This document shows, piece by piece, positions 45,927 to 54,112 of a DNA stretch of 64,000 nt. The stretch covers positions 1-64,000 of the forward strand of contig NZ_VWOX01000005.1 in NCBI RefSeq assembly GCF_008629675.1, written 5' to 3'. How positions within the stretch are numbered: position 1 is the first letter of the stretch; each line of letters opens with the position of its first letter. Below the pieces are notes generated by a model, which saw only the letters and a program-made list of their open reading frames with translations, had not been told where the DNA came from and did not search any database. A program made the translations under genes and the position numbers. The DNA comes from Roseiconus nitratireducens (GTDB lineage Bacteria; Planctomycetota; Planctomycetia; Pirellulales; Pirellulaceae).

Positions 45927-47921
45927 ATGCCCGATCCCGGATCCTTTCTCGACCGCCGCCGGCCGCTCGTGACGTCCCTTTTTCCCTTGCGACACCGCGA
46001 TCGATGCTTGCGCACCTGTACATTTGTTGCGGTTCTGGCTGCGCCGATGCTGTCTCCCCTGCAAAGCCAAAGCGACGAGCCGGCCTCGCAGGAAATCCGA
46101 AACGACCAAAACTCGGGTGACATCCAGTCCGCCTACGAGTCGCTGGTTCGCCTGCACGAAACCACGCGGCAGGACAATTCGGTTGATTTCGTGGTGTTGG
46201 CCCGGAAGGCTGAGGGACAGTTGGACGCCGAGCAGGTTCGGTCGCTGTACCGCATGGCGGCCCAATCGCTGACTCGCAGCGAGCCGTCGGCGGACCACGC
46301 CGACCGGCGGTTGCTGATTCGAATGGCGGCGGCGACGCGACTGGAGGCCCCCGAGCAGGTCACCCCGATCCTCACGGACGCCTTGGCGGAGCTCAGCCAG
46401 CCGGGAATCCAAGCCTCCACTGCCAGGGAAACGTCGCTGGTCCAAATCTCGCTGCGTTCCGCGTGGTCCCACCTGACCCGATCGGAACCGGCCGCCGCCG
46501 AACGCCTGTACGTGGCGATTCTCGAGCTGCTCGGCCGACGTATTTCGGCGGAGGATCCGCCAGCAGCAACCTGGGACTCCCAGCGAGCTCTCGCAATGCT
46601 GGGACGAGGCTGGGCCACTGCAATGCAGGCAGACAAAGCCGATCAAGCCGCACAGCGGTTGCAGGAATTCATTGACGCCTATCCCACCCACGCCGACGCG
46701 GCGCGTGCCCAGGCGATGCGAATCCGATGTCTAAAGTCCGCTGGAAACGAAGCAGCGTGGAAAGAATCGATCGCGGAGTTTCTCCAACGCTGGCCGAACG
46801 ATCCGACGGCTCCCGAAATCGTCGCGGAGTTGCTCGCCGAGTCGGATCCGGAGCGATCCGAGTTGCAACAAGTGGTGATTCGATGGTTGGATCGCGACGG
46901 TGATCTCGACCGCTGGCCGTTGGAACTGGTCGGTCACGCGCTGATTCTTCGGGGCGATTCCCTGCCGGCGGAACGGTATGCCGCGTTGCAGCGCCGCGCG
47001 GCCACCGAAAGCTCGGATGGTCGGATCATTGCCATGGTCTTGAACGCTTTCAGCGACAGTGGCCGGGACGCGGCATCGGAGCGGATTGCCGCGGCAGTGA
47101 TCGGCGGTTCGATCGAGCAACCGACTCCGATGAGCATGGAAGCGGCTTGTCGTTGGGCGGCGCGGACTCAACGCTGGACGCTGCTGGCATTGGCCGCGGA
47201 AACCGTCAACCTGCTGCCGGGCGAAGCCGATGCGAGGACGATTCACGTCGACCGCTTGCTGGCCGAAGCGTTGCTGCAAACCGGTCGCGGAGACTTGGCA
47301 TGCACCTGGTGGGCGTGGGTCGTCGATGTCCGCGGAGCCACCGATTTCGCCAGTCTGCTGCGGTGTGCGGAAACCGCCGTGGCCGACGCCCCGATCGACG
47401 AAGCGACGCGGCGACTGGATCGCGTCCGCCGTTGCATCCAGGATTCCGACGGAAGGTTGCAAGCAAAAACACACTTGATCGATTTGCTGGACGCCGACTT
47501 GGCGATCCGGCGATTGGACTTTGATCGTGCCCGAACGCTCTTCGATGCGGTCGTTCGAGCTCCGGGGACGACCGCGGCGCTGCGTGGACGGGCGCAGTGG
47601 ATGATCGGCGAAACTTACTTTTTGCAGCATCGCTTTGCCGACGCGATTGACGCCTACCGCCGCGTCGACGGTCTGGATCCGGGCGGCGAGTTTGCCCCGG
47701 CTTCTTTGGTTCAAGCCGGCAAGGCGTTTGAACAATTGGGGCGGACACGGGACGCCGGAGTTTGCTACGGAACACTGATGGAACGTTTTGCCGACAGTTC
47801 GTACGCCACGGAGGCGCGCCACCGGATGGCGGTGCTGTCGGGCAGGGCAGAAACCGCCCCGGCCGGTCAGGATTCGTCCTCCCGCGACTCCCAGCCCGCC
47901 GGCTCTCGATTGCGACGATGA
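45927..47921 (+). CDS. Periplasmic TPR protein, first gene of ExbB/ExbD operon
   Basis: The 664-residue protein has a basic N-terminal leader (RRRPLVTSLF...) with a hydrophobic segment CTFVAVLAAPMLSPL, a likely signal or anchor. Helical TPR-like units follow, for example 'AQRLQEFIDAYPTHADAARAQAMRIRCLK' and, near the end, 'MIGETYFLQHRFADAIDAYRRVDGLDPGGEFAPASLVQAGKAFEQLGRTRDAGVCYGTLMERF'. The terminal part resembles YbgF/CpoB-type TPR proteins that pair with Tol-Pal. The ExbB-like gene starts 12 bases downstream, so a scaffold role for that complex is reasonable; this is inferred. Confidence 0.72.
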   Translation: MPDPGSFLDRRRPLVTSLFPLRHRDRCLRTCTFVAVLAAPMLSPLQSQSDEPASQEIRNDQNSGDIQSAYESLVRLHETTRQDNSVDFVVLARKAEGQLDAEQVRSLYRMAAQSLTRSEPSADHADRRLLIRMAAATRLEAPEQVTPILTDALAELSQPGIQASTARETSLVQISLRSAWSHLTRSEPAAAERLYVAILELLGRRISAEDPPAATWDSQRALAMLGRGWATAMQADKADQAAQRLQEFIDAYPTHADAARAQAMRIRCLKSAGNEAAWKESIAEFLQRWPNDPTAPEIVAELLAESDPERSELQQVVIRWLDRDGDLDRWPLELVGHALILRGDSLPAERYAALQRRAATESSDGRIIAMVLNAFSDSGRDAASERIAAAVIGGSIEQPTPMSMEAACRWAARTQRWTLLALAAETVNLLPGEADARTIHVDRLLAEALLQTGRGDLACTWWAWVVDVRGATDFASLLRCAETAVADAPIDEATRRLDRVRRCIQDSDGRLQAKTHLIDLLDADLAIRRLDFDRARTLFDAVVRAPGTTAALRGRAQWMIGETYFLQHRFADAIDAYRRVDGLDPGGEFAPASLVQAGKAFEQLGRTRDAGVCYGTLMERFADSSYATEARHRMAVLSGRAETAPAGQDSSSRDSQPAGSRLRR

Positions 47922-47933
47922 TCGCCGACTGAC

Positions 47934-48986
47934 ATGAAACACCTTTCCCCCAATCGATCCACGCTGAAGCTGCGACCGGAGAATTCCCGTCGGCGGATGG
48001 CCGGACTGCTGTCGCACCTGCTGCCGGTCGTCGTGCTTTCCGCCGGACTGCTGTGTTGGCTGGTCTCGATCGACAATGCCGCGGCTCAGAACGGATCTCC
48101 GTATGGAAACAACCAGTTTGGAAGCCAGTTCTCCGGAGCGGCGCCACTGAATCCGAATGCCGCGCAGGGCTATTCGTCTCAACCCGCGTTTCGGGTCGCC
48201 CAACAAGGTGGCGGTGCGGCGGCGGGGGGTGGTTCCGGGATTCCGGCATTGCCCAACGAACAGGCCAACGCCGCCAGCGAAGACGCACAAGACGGCGAAG
48301 GTTCCGGATGGTTCCAAACACCGGCGGTGGTGCAAAAGGTGATGTCGGGCGGCTGGCTGATGTTGCCGCTGGCGATTTGTTCGCTGATCGTGTTCGCCCT
48401 GTCGCTGGAACGCATGATCGCGTTGCGACGCGGACGCGTGATTCCGCGGCCGTTCGTCCGCCGGTTCACCGAGTGCGTCGAAGACGGAGTGCTCAGCTAC
48501 GAAGAAGCGACCGAGCTTTGCAAAGAATTCGATTGCCCGGTCAGCGAAGTATTCCGAGCGGCGTTGCGTCGCTGGGGGCGACCGATGTTGGAAATCGAAC
48601 AGGCGGTTCTGGATGCCGGTGACCGCGTGTCCGACGGTTTGCGAAAATACCTGCGTGTCTTTCACGCAATCAGTAACGTGGCCCCGCTGATCGGACTGCT
48701 GGGAACCGTGATCGGCATGATCCAGGCGTTCGAAGTCATCAGCGATCAACAATCGCTCGGTCGCCCGGAGATGCTCGCCAGCGGCATCAGCACCGCCTTG
48801 ATGACGACCGCCGGCGGTCTGTCCGTCGCGATTCCTGCCTACCTGGCGTACATGTACTTCAGCAGCAAGTCGGACCGCTACCTGGGAGAAATCGAGCGGC
48901 TTTGTCAGCGCGTCATCGATTGCATCTCCGCGGAGGGCTTGGAAGACGCGGGTTCATCCCGGGCCAAGAAACGCAGGGCGGCCTGA
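47934..48986 (+). CDS. MotA/TolQ/ExbB proton-channel protein
   Basis: The 350-residue protein has an extra N-terminal helix (residues 26-46), a Gln/Gly/Ala-rich exterior loop, and then the conserved three-helix TolQ/ExbB core. These are 'GGWLMLPLAICSLIVFALSLERM' (about 139-161), 'ISNVAPLIGLLGTVIGMIQAFEVI' and 'GISTALMTTAGGLSVAIPAYLAYMYF'. The Thr/Gly pattern of the last two helices is the proton path. It forms a pentameric motor with the ExbD-like protein encoded one base downstream. Confidence 0.93.
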   Translation: MKHLSPNRSTLKLRPENSRRRMAGLLSHLLPVVVLSAGLLCWLVSIDNAAAQNGSPYGNNQFGSQFSGAAPLNPNAAQGYSSQPAFRVAQQGGGAAAGGGSGIPALPNEQANAASEDAQDGEGSGWFQTPAVVQKVMSGGWLMLPLAICSLIVFALSLERMIALRRGRVIPRPFVRRFTECVEDGVLSYEEATELCKEFDCPVSEVFRAALRRWGRPMLEIEQAVLDAGDRVSDGLRKYLRVFHAISNVAPLIGLLGTVIGMIQAFEVISDQQSLGRPEMLASGISTALMTTAGGLSVAIPAYLAYMYFSSKSDRYLGEIERLCQRVIDCISAEGLEDAGSSRAKKRRAA

Positions 48987-48987
48987 C

Positions 48988-49419
48988 ATGGCAAATCGAA
49001 ATCGGTCCGCCGACGACGTTACCATCAACCTGACGCCAATGATTGACGTCGTGTTCCTGCTGGTGATCTTCTTCATGGTCGGCACCAAGTTCAGTGAATC
49101 CGAAAGTCGCATCAAGGTCAGTGTTCCATCGGTCGGACGCATGAACGCGATCTCGCGCGTCCCGGATGAACGCGTGATCGAAGTCACCGCCGACGGCAAG
49201 ATACTGCTGGATGGCCAAACGATCGATGTCGACCAGCTGGCAGAATCGCTTCGTCAGCAGCACGCCAACTATCCGGATCTGAAAGTCGCCGTGCGCGGGG
49301 ACGGATCCAGTTCCTTTCAACGTGTCGCCGAAGTGTTGCACGTGGTTCGCCAAAGCGGCATCGAGCAATTGGGAATCGCCGCCAAGGTGGATCCCAGCGG
49401 CGGAGGGATGCGCCGTTGA
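48988..49419 (+). CDS. ExbD/TolR biopolymer transport protein
   Basis: The 143-residue protein has one N-terminal membrane helix, 'LTPMIDVVFLLVIFFMVGTKF', with the essential Asp in 'PMIDVVF'. A periplasmic domain (about residues 45-140) ends in 'RVAEVLHVVRQSGIEQLGIAAKV', all typical of ExbD/TolR. Length is usual. It is the stator partner of the ExbB-like protein. Its stop overlaps the TTG start of the next gene (49416). Confidence 0.94.
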   Translation: MANRNRSADDVTINLTPMIDVVFLLVIFFMVGTKFSESESRIKVSVPSVGRMNAISRVPDERVIEVTADGKILLDGQTIDVDQLAESLRQQHANYPDLKVAVRGDGSSSFQRVAEVLHVVRQSGIEQLGIAAKVDPSGGGMRR

Positions 49420-51302
49420 ATCGCATCGGTGCAGATCTTCCGTTATGGGCAGATCCGCGTCTGGTGTATGCGGTCGCGATTGCTGCCATCGTCTTGCTGG
49501 CGGCCACGGTGTGGCTTTTTCGCCGCACCAAACGCGACGGTCGGGGTGCCGGGATTGTCTGTCTGATTCTGTCGGTTGCCTTGCACGTGGCGCTGCTTTG
49601 GCTGGTTCCCTACCAGGCCCAAAACGCCGGCGGCTCGTCGACCGAAGATGACTCACCCGACCACGTCGGTGTGGATGCGATCACGTTTTCGACTTTCGAG
49701 TCGGACCTGCAAATCGCCGAAGCGTCCGGATACAGCGATCCGATGCCGATCGCGCCGCTACCGGTGCACTCGCTGCAGGAACTGCTCGCCGAACCGACCG
49801 TTCCCGATGACGCGAAATCGGCGGTCGACGCGGGATCGGTCGAAGAAGATGCCTTGTCGATTCCCGAACCGCCGGCGGAGACTCCGCCACCGCCTGCGGC
49901 CCTGGCAAGCACGCTCGAACCACCTGCCGTCGAGGATTCAGAGCTGGCCGCGGAATTGGATTCGGCCCTGGATCAGTTGCTGAAGACGCAGCTGGAAATC
50001 GCTCAAAGCCCCGCCGAGGCCCCGTCACAGATCGAGCCGTCGGCGCCATCAGCGGATCCACCGAAGCAGGACGATCAGCCGGCAGCGGATCCGTCGATGC
50101 TTACCGAACAGCGCGAACCCGCCGTCCGCCCCCAGGCATCGCCTACTGTCCGACCGTCCGCGGCAAACGCGTCGCGTCAGGCTGCTACCACCGCCGCCGC
50201 GGCGACGGTCCCCGGCGAAACCGCGTCAGATTTCGCCAACCGCGTCGGATCGGCCAAACAGATCGCTTTGGCGGAAACGGGTGGTGACGCCCAAACCGAA
50301 GCGGCGGTGCGCGCGGCGCTTCGTTTTCTGGCTGAGTCACAACGGGATGATGGATCCTGGGATCCGCGGGCGTCCGGCGCCGGTGTCGAACGCATGCCTT
50401 TGGGGGAACACCGTTTCGGGGCGGGGACCAAGAGCACGCATGCCCTGACGGGGTTGGCGCTGCTGACCATGATGGGAGCCGGCAACACGCATTTGGACGG
50501 CGACTACAAAGACAACGTCTACCGCGGCCTATCCTACCTGATCCAAAACCAGAACCCCGACGGCTCGCTCAGCGGCGACGCCACGTTGTACGCCGCCAGC
50601 TACTGTCATTCGATGGCGGCACTCGCCTTGTGCGAAGCGGCGGTGATGACCCGAGACGCGTCCGCGGTCGAATCCTCCCGGCGGGCCGTCGGTCACACCA
50701 TTCGGATGCAGCATCCTGTCACCGGCGGTTGGCGCTACACCCGTGGTGATCCCGGCGACCTGAGCCAACTGGGCTGGCAGGCCATGGTGCTGGATGCCGC
50801 CCGACGCGCCGGCGTCGCGATTCCCAACGAGCGTTTCGACGGGATCGCAAGGTTCTTGCACAGCGTGCGTGCCGGTTCGGGCGGCCTGGCAAGCTATCGG
50901 CCGGGCGAAGCGGCCAGCCGCACGATGACCGCCGAAGCCTTGGCCACGCGGCTGCTGATCGGTGAAGCCGTCCCACAGCGAGAAATCGATGAGGCGGAAC
51001 GCTATCTGTTGGACCGACCGCCCGGGACGGGGCAAGACAACTATTACTGCTGGTACTATGCCACGATTGCGTTGCACCAGTTGCAGGATGATGCCTGGCA
51101 GCGGTGGAACGCGGCGTTGAAACGACGCCTGCTTTCGACGCAACGTCCCGACGGCAGTTGGCCCGCAGGAACGGTGTGGGGCGGCTACGGGGGAACCATC
51201 TACACCACGTCCATGGCGGCGTTGTGCCTGCAGTCCTACTACCGACACACGATTCGCGGCACCCGCGGCCGCGTCGCACGGGCGCCCGGAACGACACGTT
51301 GA
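49416..51302 (+). CDS. TonB-like N terminus fused to a prenyltransferase/squalene-cyclase-like barrel
   Basis: A TTG at 49416 overlaps the ExbD stop. The 628-residue protein has two N-terminal membrane helices (about residues 16-34 and 46-64). The second, with ILSVALHVALLWL, places Ser53 and His57 in the SxxxH spacing of the TonB energy-coupling helix. A Pro/Glu/Ala-rich linker (about 70-285) follows, as in TonB. Instead of a TonB C-terminal domain it ends with an alpha/alpha barrel (about 300-610): 'ALRFLAESQRDDGSWDP', 'GLSYLIQNQNPDGSL', 'AVGHTIRMQHPVTGGWRY' and 'RLLSTQRPDGSWPAG', the QW-like repeats of squalene-cyclase/prenyltransferase folds. The DxDD-type acid is not apparent, so catalysis is doubtful. 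Confidence 0.75.
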   Translation: MNRIGADLPLWADPRLVYAVAIAAIVLLAATVWLFRRTKRDGRGAGIVCLILSVALHVALLWLVPYQAQNAGGSSTEDDSPDHVGVDAITFSTFESDLQIAEASGYSDPMPIAPLPVHSLQELLAEPTVPDDAKSAVDAGSVEEDALSIPEPPAETPPPPAALASTLEPPAVEDSELAAELDSALDQLLKTQLEIAQSPAEAPSQIEPSAPSADPPKQDDQPAADPSMLTEQREPAVRPQASPTVRPSAANASRQAATTAAAATVPGETASDFANRVGSAKQIALAETGGDAQTEAAVRAALRFLAESQRDDGSWDPRASGAGVERMPLGEHRFGAGTKSTHALTGLALLTMMGAGNTHLDGDYKDNVYRGLSYLIQNQNPDGSLSGDATLYAASYCHSMAALALCEAAVMTRDASAVESSRRAVGHTIRMQHPVTGGWRYTRGDPGDLSQLGWQAMVLDAARRAGVAIPNERFDGIARFLHSVRAGSGGLASYRPGEAASRTMTAEALATRLLIGEAVPQREIDEAERYLLDRPPGTGQDNYYCWYYATIALHQLQDDAWQRWNAALKRRLLSTQRPDGSWPAGTVWGGYGGTIYTTSMAALCLQSYYRHTIRGTRGRVARAPGTTR

Positions 51303-51445
51303 TCCCCGTGATCAATTCTGGGATCCAAGTCGCCGCCGAACGAGTCTGCGCCGAGGGAATCGTCGCGATGGTTGCACCGGCAACAGGCCGAGGTTATCGT
51401 CGCAGGCTTTCCCACCCTGCTCCTCCGCACCCCGCCCCGACGATC

Positions 51446-52480
51446 ATGTTTCACGCTGTGCCGCGTCTGTTGCCGTTGATCCTGATGCTTGCCGCCGTCC
51501 CGCAACTGTTCGCAAACGATCCCGTCCCCTTGGTGTTCGATACGGACATCGGCAACGACTGCGACGACGTCTTGGCCTTGGCCATGATCCATTCGCTGCA
51601 ATCGCGAGGCGAATGCGAATTGAAGGCGGTGACGATCACGAAAGACCACCCGTTGGCTGCCGCGTTCACCGACGTCGTCAACACTTTTTACGGCCGCGGC
51701 GACGTCCCGATTGGTGTCTGCGACAGCGGCGTCACACCGGAAGCGGGCCGGTTCAACACGCTGGCCGAAGTTCAGGACGACGGACAGGACCGATACTCGC
51801 ATGACTTGCGTTCGGGCCAGGATGCCCCTCCGGCGGTCGACGTTCTGCGTCAGACGCTGGCCGATGCAAAGGACAACAGCGTGGTGATCTGCCAGGTCGG
51901 CTTTTCCACCAATTTGGCCAACCTGTTGCGATCGGACGCCGACGCGATCTCTCCGTTGGCCGGCCCGGAATTGGTCCGCAAGAAAGTTCGCTTGCTATCG
52001 ATCATGGCCGGGGCCTTTCGCGACATTCCCAACGGCCAAACGGGAAAGCCGGCGCCGTACCGGGAGTACAACGTCATCAAGGACTTGGACGCGGCCCGGT
52101 ATCTGTCGCAGCACTGGCCCACCGAGATCGTTTGGAGCGGTTTCGAAATCGGTTTGAACCTAAAATACCCCCACCAGAGCATTGATCAGGATTATGGCTA
52201 CGTGGAGCACCATCCGGTGGCCGAAGCCTACCGGCTCTATCGCGAGCCGCCCCACGACCGTCCGACCTGGGATTTGACGTCCGTCCTGCATGCGGTCCGT
52301 CCGGACCATCAGTACTTTGATCTGTCACCCGCAGGAACGGTCACGGTCGATCCGGAAGGCTACACACGGCACAACGCCAAATCAGACGGACGCGATCGCT
52401 ACCTGATCATTCGCGAGGACCAAAAGCCGCGCGTGATGGAAGCGCTCACGCTGCTGTCCAGCCAACCACCCGCACCCTGA
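51446..52480 (+). CDS. Exported nucleoside hydrolase-like protein
   Basis: The start at 51446 gives a signal peptide (MFHAVPRLLPLILMLAAVPQLFA) and 344 residues. The metal motif DTDIGNDCDD (Asp32, 34, 38, 40, 41) is the calcium site of inosine-uridine-preferring nucleoside hydrolases, in the variant with an extra Cys seen in secreted relatives. 'KAVTITKDHPLAA' and 'NLLRSDADAISPLAG' fit the fold. It probably cleaves N-glycosidic bonds of nucleosides or related compounds outside the cytoplasm. Longer upstream frames lack the signal peptide start. Confidence 0.85.
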   Translation: MFHAVPRLLPLILMLAAVPQLFANDPVPLVFDTDIGNDCDDVLALAMIHSLQSRGECELKAVTITKDHPLAAAFTDVVNTFYGRGDVPIGVCDSGVTPEAGRFNTLAEVQDDGQDRYSHDLRSGQDAPPAVDVLRQTLADAKDNSVVICQVGFSTNLANLLRSDADAISPLAGPELVRKKVRLLSIMAGAFRDIPNGQTGKPAPYREYNVIKDLDAARYLSQHWPTEIVWSGFEIGLNLKYPHQSIDQDYGYVEHHPVAEAYRLYREPPHDRPTWDLTSVLHAVRPDHQYFDLSPAGTVTVDPEGYTRHNAKSDGRDRYLIIREDQKPRVMEALTLLSSQPPAP

Positions 52481-52493
52481 GCCTTCGCGGGTA

Positions 52494-52649
52494 GGAAAAG
52501 GGGACGGGGGTCAATAGTGGGGGGGGCGGAAAAGGGGACGGGGTTCAATAGCCGGAACGGCCCTTCGGGTGCTTTGCACTATTGACCCCCGTCCCCTTTT
52601 CCCCGTCCCCTTTTCCCCGTCCCCTTTTCCAGGTCCGTCCCCTTTTCCG
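52494..52649. repeat. 26-bp perfect inverted repeat and GGGGACGGGG-type repeats
   Basis: ggaaaaggggacgggggtca... (52494-52519) and its exact reverse complement at 52577-52602 form a 26-bp stem. Related 'gtccccttttcc' units follow at 52606-52649 in direct order. The stem could terminate both convergent genes. The unit is like the AAAAGGGGACGGG sequences dispersed in planctomycete genomes, as far as I recall. Confidence 0.9.
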
Positions 52650-52650
52650 C

Positions 52651-54063
52651 CTACTGAACGCCGTCGGGTTTGCTGACCGGCAAGGTCACGACGGCCGAGG
52701 TGCCTTGGTTGGGCTGTGATTGAAACACCAGGCTGCCGCCCAGTTGCGAGACGACGTTGCGGGTCAGGTACAAGCCCAGGCCGATTCCGCGGCCGGGCTC
52801 CTTGGTCGTGAAAAAGGGATCGCCCAATCGTCCCAACACGTCGTCGGTCATTCCCTGACCCTGATCGGTGACAATGATTCGCACCCCGTTGCCATCGAGC
52901 AACGATTCCACTCGGACACGTCCGCTGGCACCGCTGGCATCCAACCCGTTGTGAATCAGATTGCGAATCGCTTGAGCAACGGCCTCTTCCGGCATCCACA
53001 GCGTTTGGTTCTCCACCGCGTCGACGCCGTCGACCACATCGACCCGGTGCGGATCGCGGATGCCTTCCAGGGTCGCATCGATCAGATCACCGACGGTCGT
53101 CCGGTACCATTGCTGGGCCATCGAATCGCCCGCTGCGCCGCGCATCCGCTGCAGAATTTGGCGGCACAATTCCAACTGATGATCGATCAGTTTCAAGTCT
53201 TCATCGACCGACGGCGGCTTGTCGACTCCTTCCAGGTGATGCGTCAACTCGCGGGCAATCACGTCGATCGTCGACAGCGGCGTCGCCAGTTCGTGCGCCG
53301 CTCCGGCCGCCAACGTGGTCAGCGCTTCGAGGCGACGGTCGGCCGCCTGGGCGAGCTCTTTTTCGCGGAGTTCGCGTTCCCGCTCTCGCAACAGACCGCT
53401 GGTTCGGGTGACAAAGTAGGTGACCACCGAGGCACAGGCGGCGAACGCCAACATCATGCCCACCGAACGCAGGTCGAATTCGCCGGAAGCGTCCGGCGGC
53501 GTCAATCCCATCACGGGAACACTGTGCCGCAGCACGAAGGCGTAGCCCAGCGTCGCGACCAGCGTCAAGGACCACGCCGCGCGAGGCCGAATCATCACGC
53601 CACCGACGGCCAGGTTGACGAAGTAAAAGAAGCTGAACGGGTTGGCCGCCCCGCCGCTGAAATACAGCATCGCCGTCAGCGTGATCAGATCCAGCAGCAT
53701 CAATCCCAACGCCACCGAACGTACGCCCGGAGACTCTTCCAGATCCATTACGGCCGGACGCCCCGAGCCGATCAACGGTTCGGCGGAGTCACGCAGTTGC
53801 GGATCAAACCGCCGCAACCAGAAGCCGTACCCGATGTTGGTGACCGCAGTTAGCGCGACCAGGGCCAGCAGCGGCGTGTACCAGAGCTGGACACCGACAA
53901 ACCAGCCGGCGAACAGGATCGTCGCCAACTGACCCGCAACGGCAAACGTGCGAAGGTGCAGCAACCAGGTGGACGATCCGAGCCGCGCCGAGGGGATCAT
54001 CGGCAGCGCGAGACGGTTGATGCGTTCGCTGGGGAGGACGGCTTCATGGGGAGTTGCATTCAC
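52651..54063 (-). CDS. RegB-like membrane sensor histidine kinase
   Basis: The start is uncertain: GTG at 54063 (470 residues) is preferred because residues after it ('LPSERINRLALPMIPSARLGS') resemble RegB-type leaders; ATG at 54000 is the alternative. Six membrane helices come first. The loop GGAANPF (about residues 137-143 from the GTG) matches the GGxxNPF quinone-binding motif of RegB. A HisKA domain has His257 in GAAHELATPL. The ATPase domain shows N (HNGLDAS), G1 (DQGQGMTDD) and G2 (GRGIGLGLYL) boxes. It should sense the quinone-pool redox state. No response regulator gene adjoins. It starts 49 bases after the PP2C gene ends, probably one operon. Confidence 0.85.
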   Translation of the reverse strand: MNATPHEAVLPSERINRLALPMIPSARLGSSTWLLHLRTFAVAGQLATILFAGWFVGVQLWYTPLLALVALTAVTNIGYGFWLRRFDPQLRDSAEPLIGSGRPAVMDLEESPGVRSVALGLMLLDLITLTAMLYFSGGAANPFSFFYFVNLAVGGVMIRPRAAWSLTLVATLGYAFVLRHSVPVMGLTPPDASGEFDLRSVGMMLAFAACASVVTYFVTRTSGLLRERERELREKELAQAADRRLEALTTLAAGAAHELATPLSTIDVIARELTHHLEGVDKPPSVDEDLKLIDHQLELCRQILQRMRGAAGDSMAQQWYRTTVGDLIDATLEGIRDPHRVDVVDGVDAVENQTLWMPEEAVAQAIRNLIHNGLDASGASGRVRVESLLDGNGVRIIVTDQGQGMTDDVLGRLGDPFFTTKEPGRGIGLGLYLTRNVVSQLGGSLVFQSQPNQGTSAVVTLPVSKPDGVQ

Positions 54064-54112
54064 AGGGCACGAAGCGACTTGGCGTGGGCGTCGGACGGGG
54101 TCGGGACGGCGT

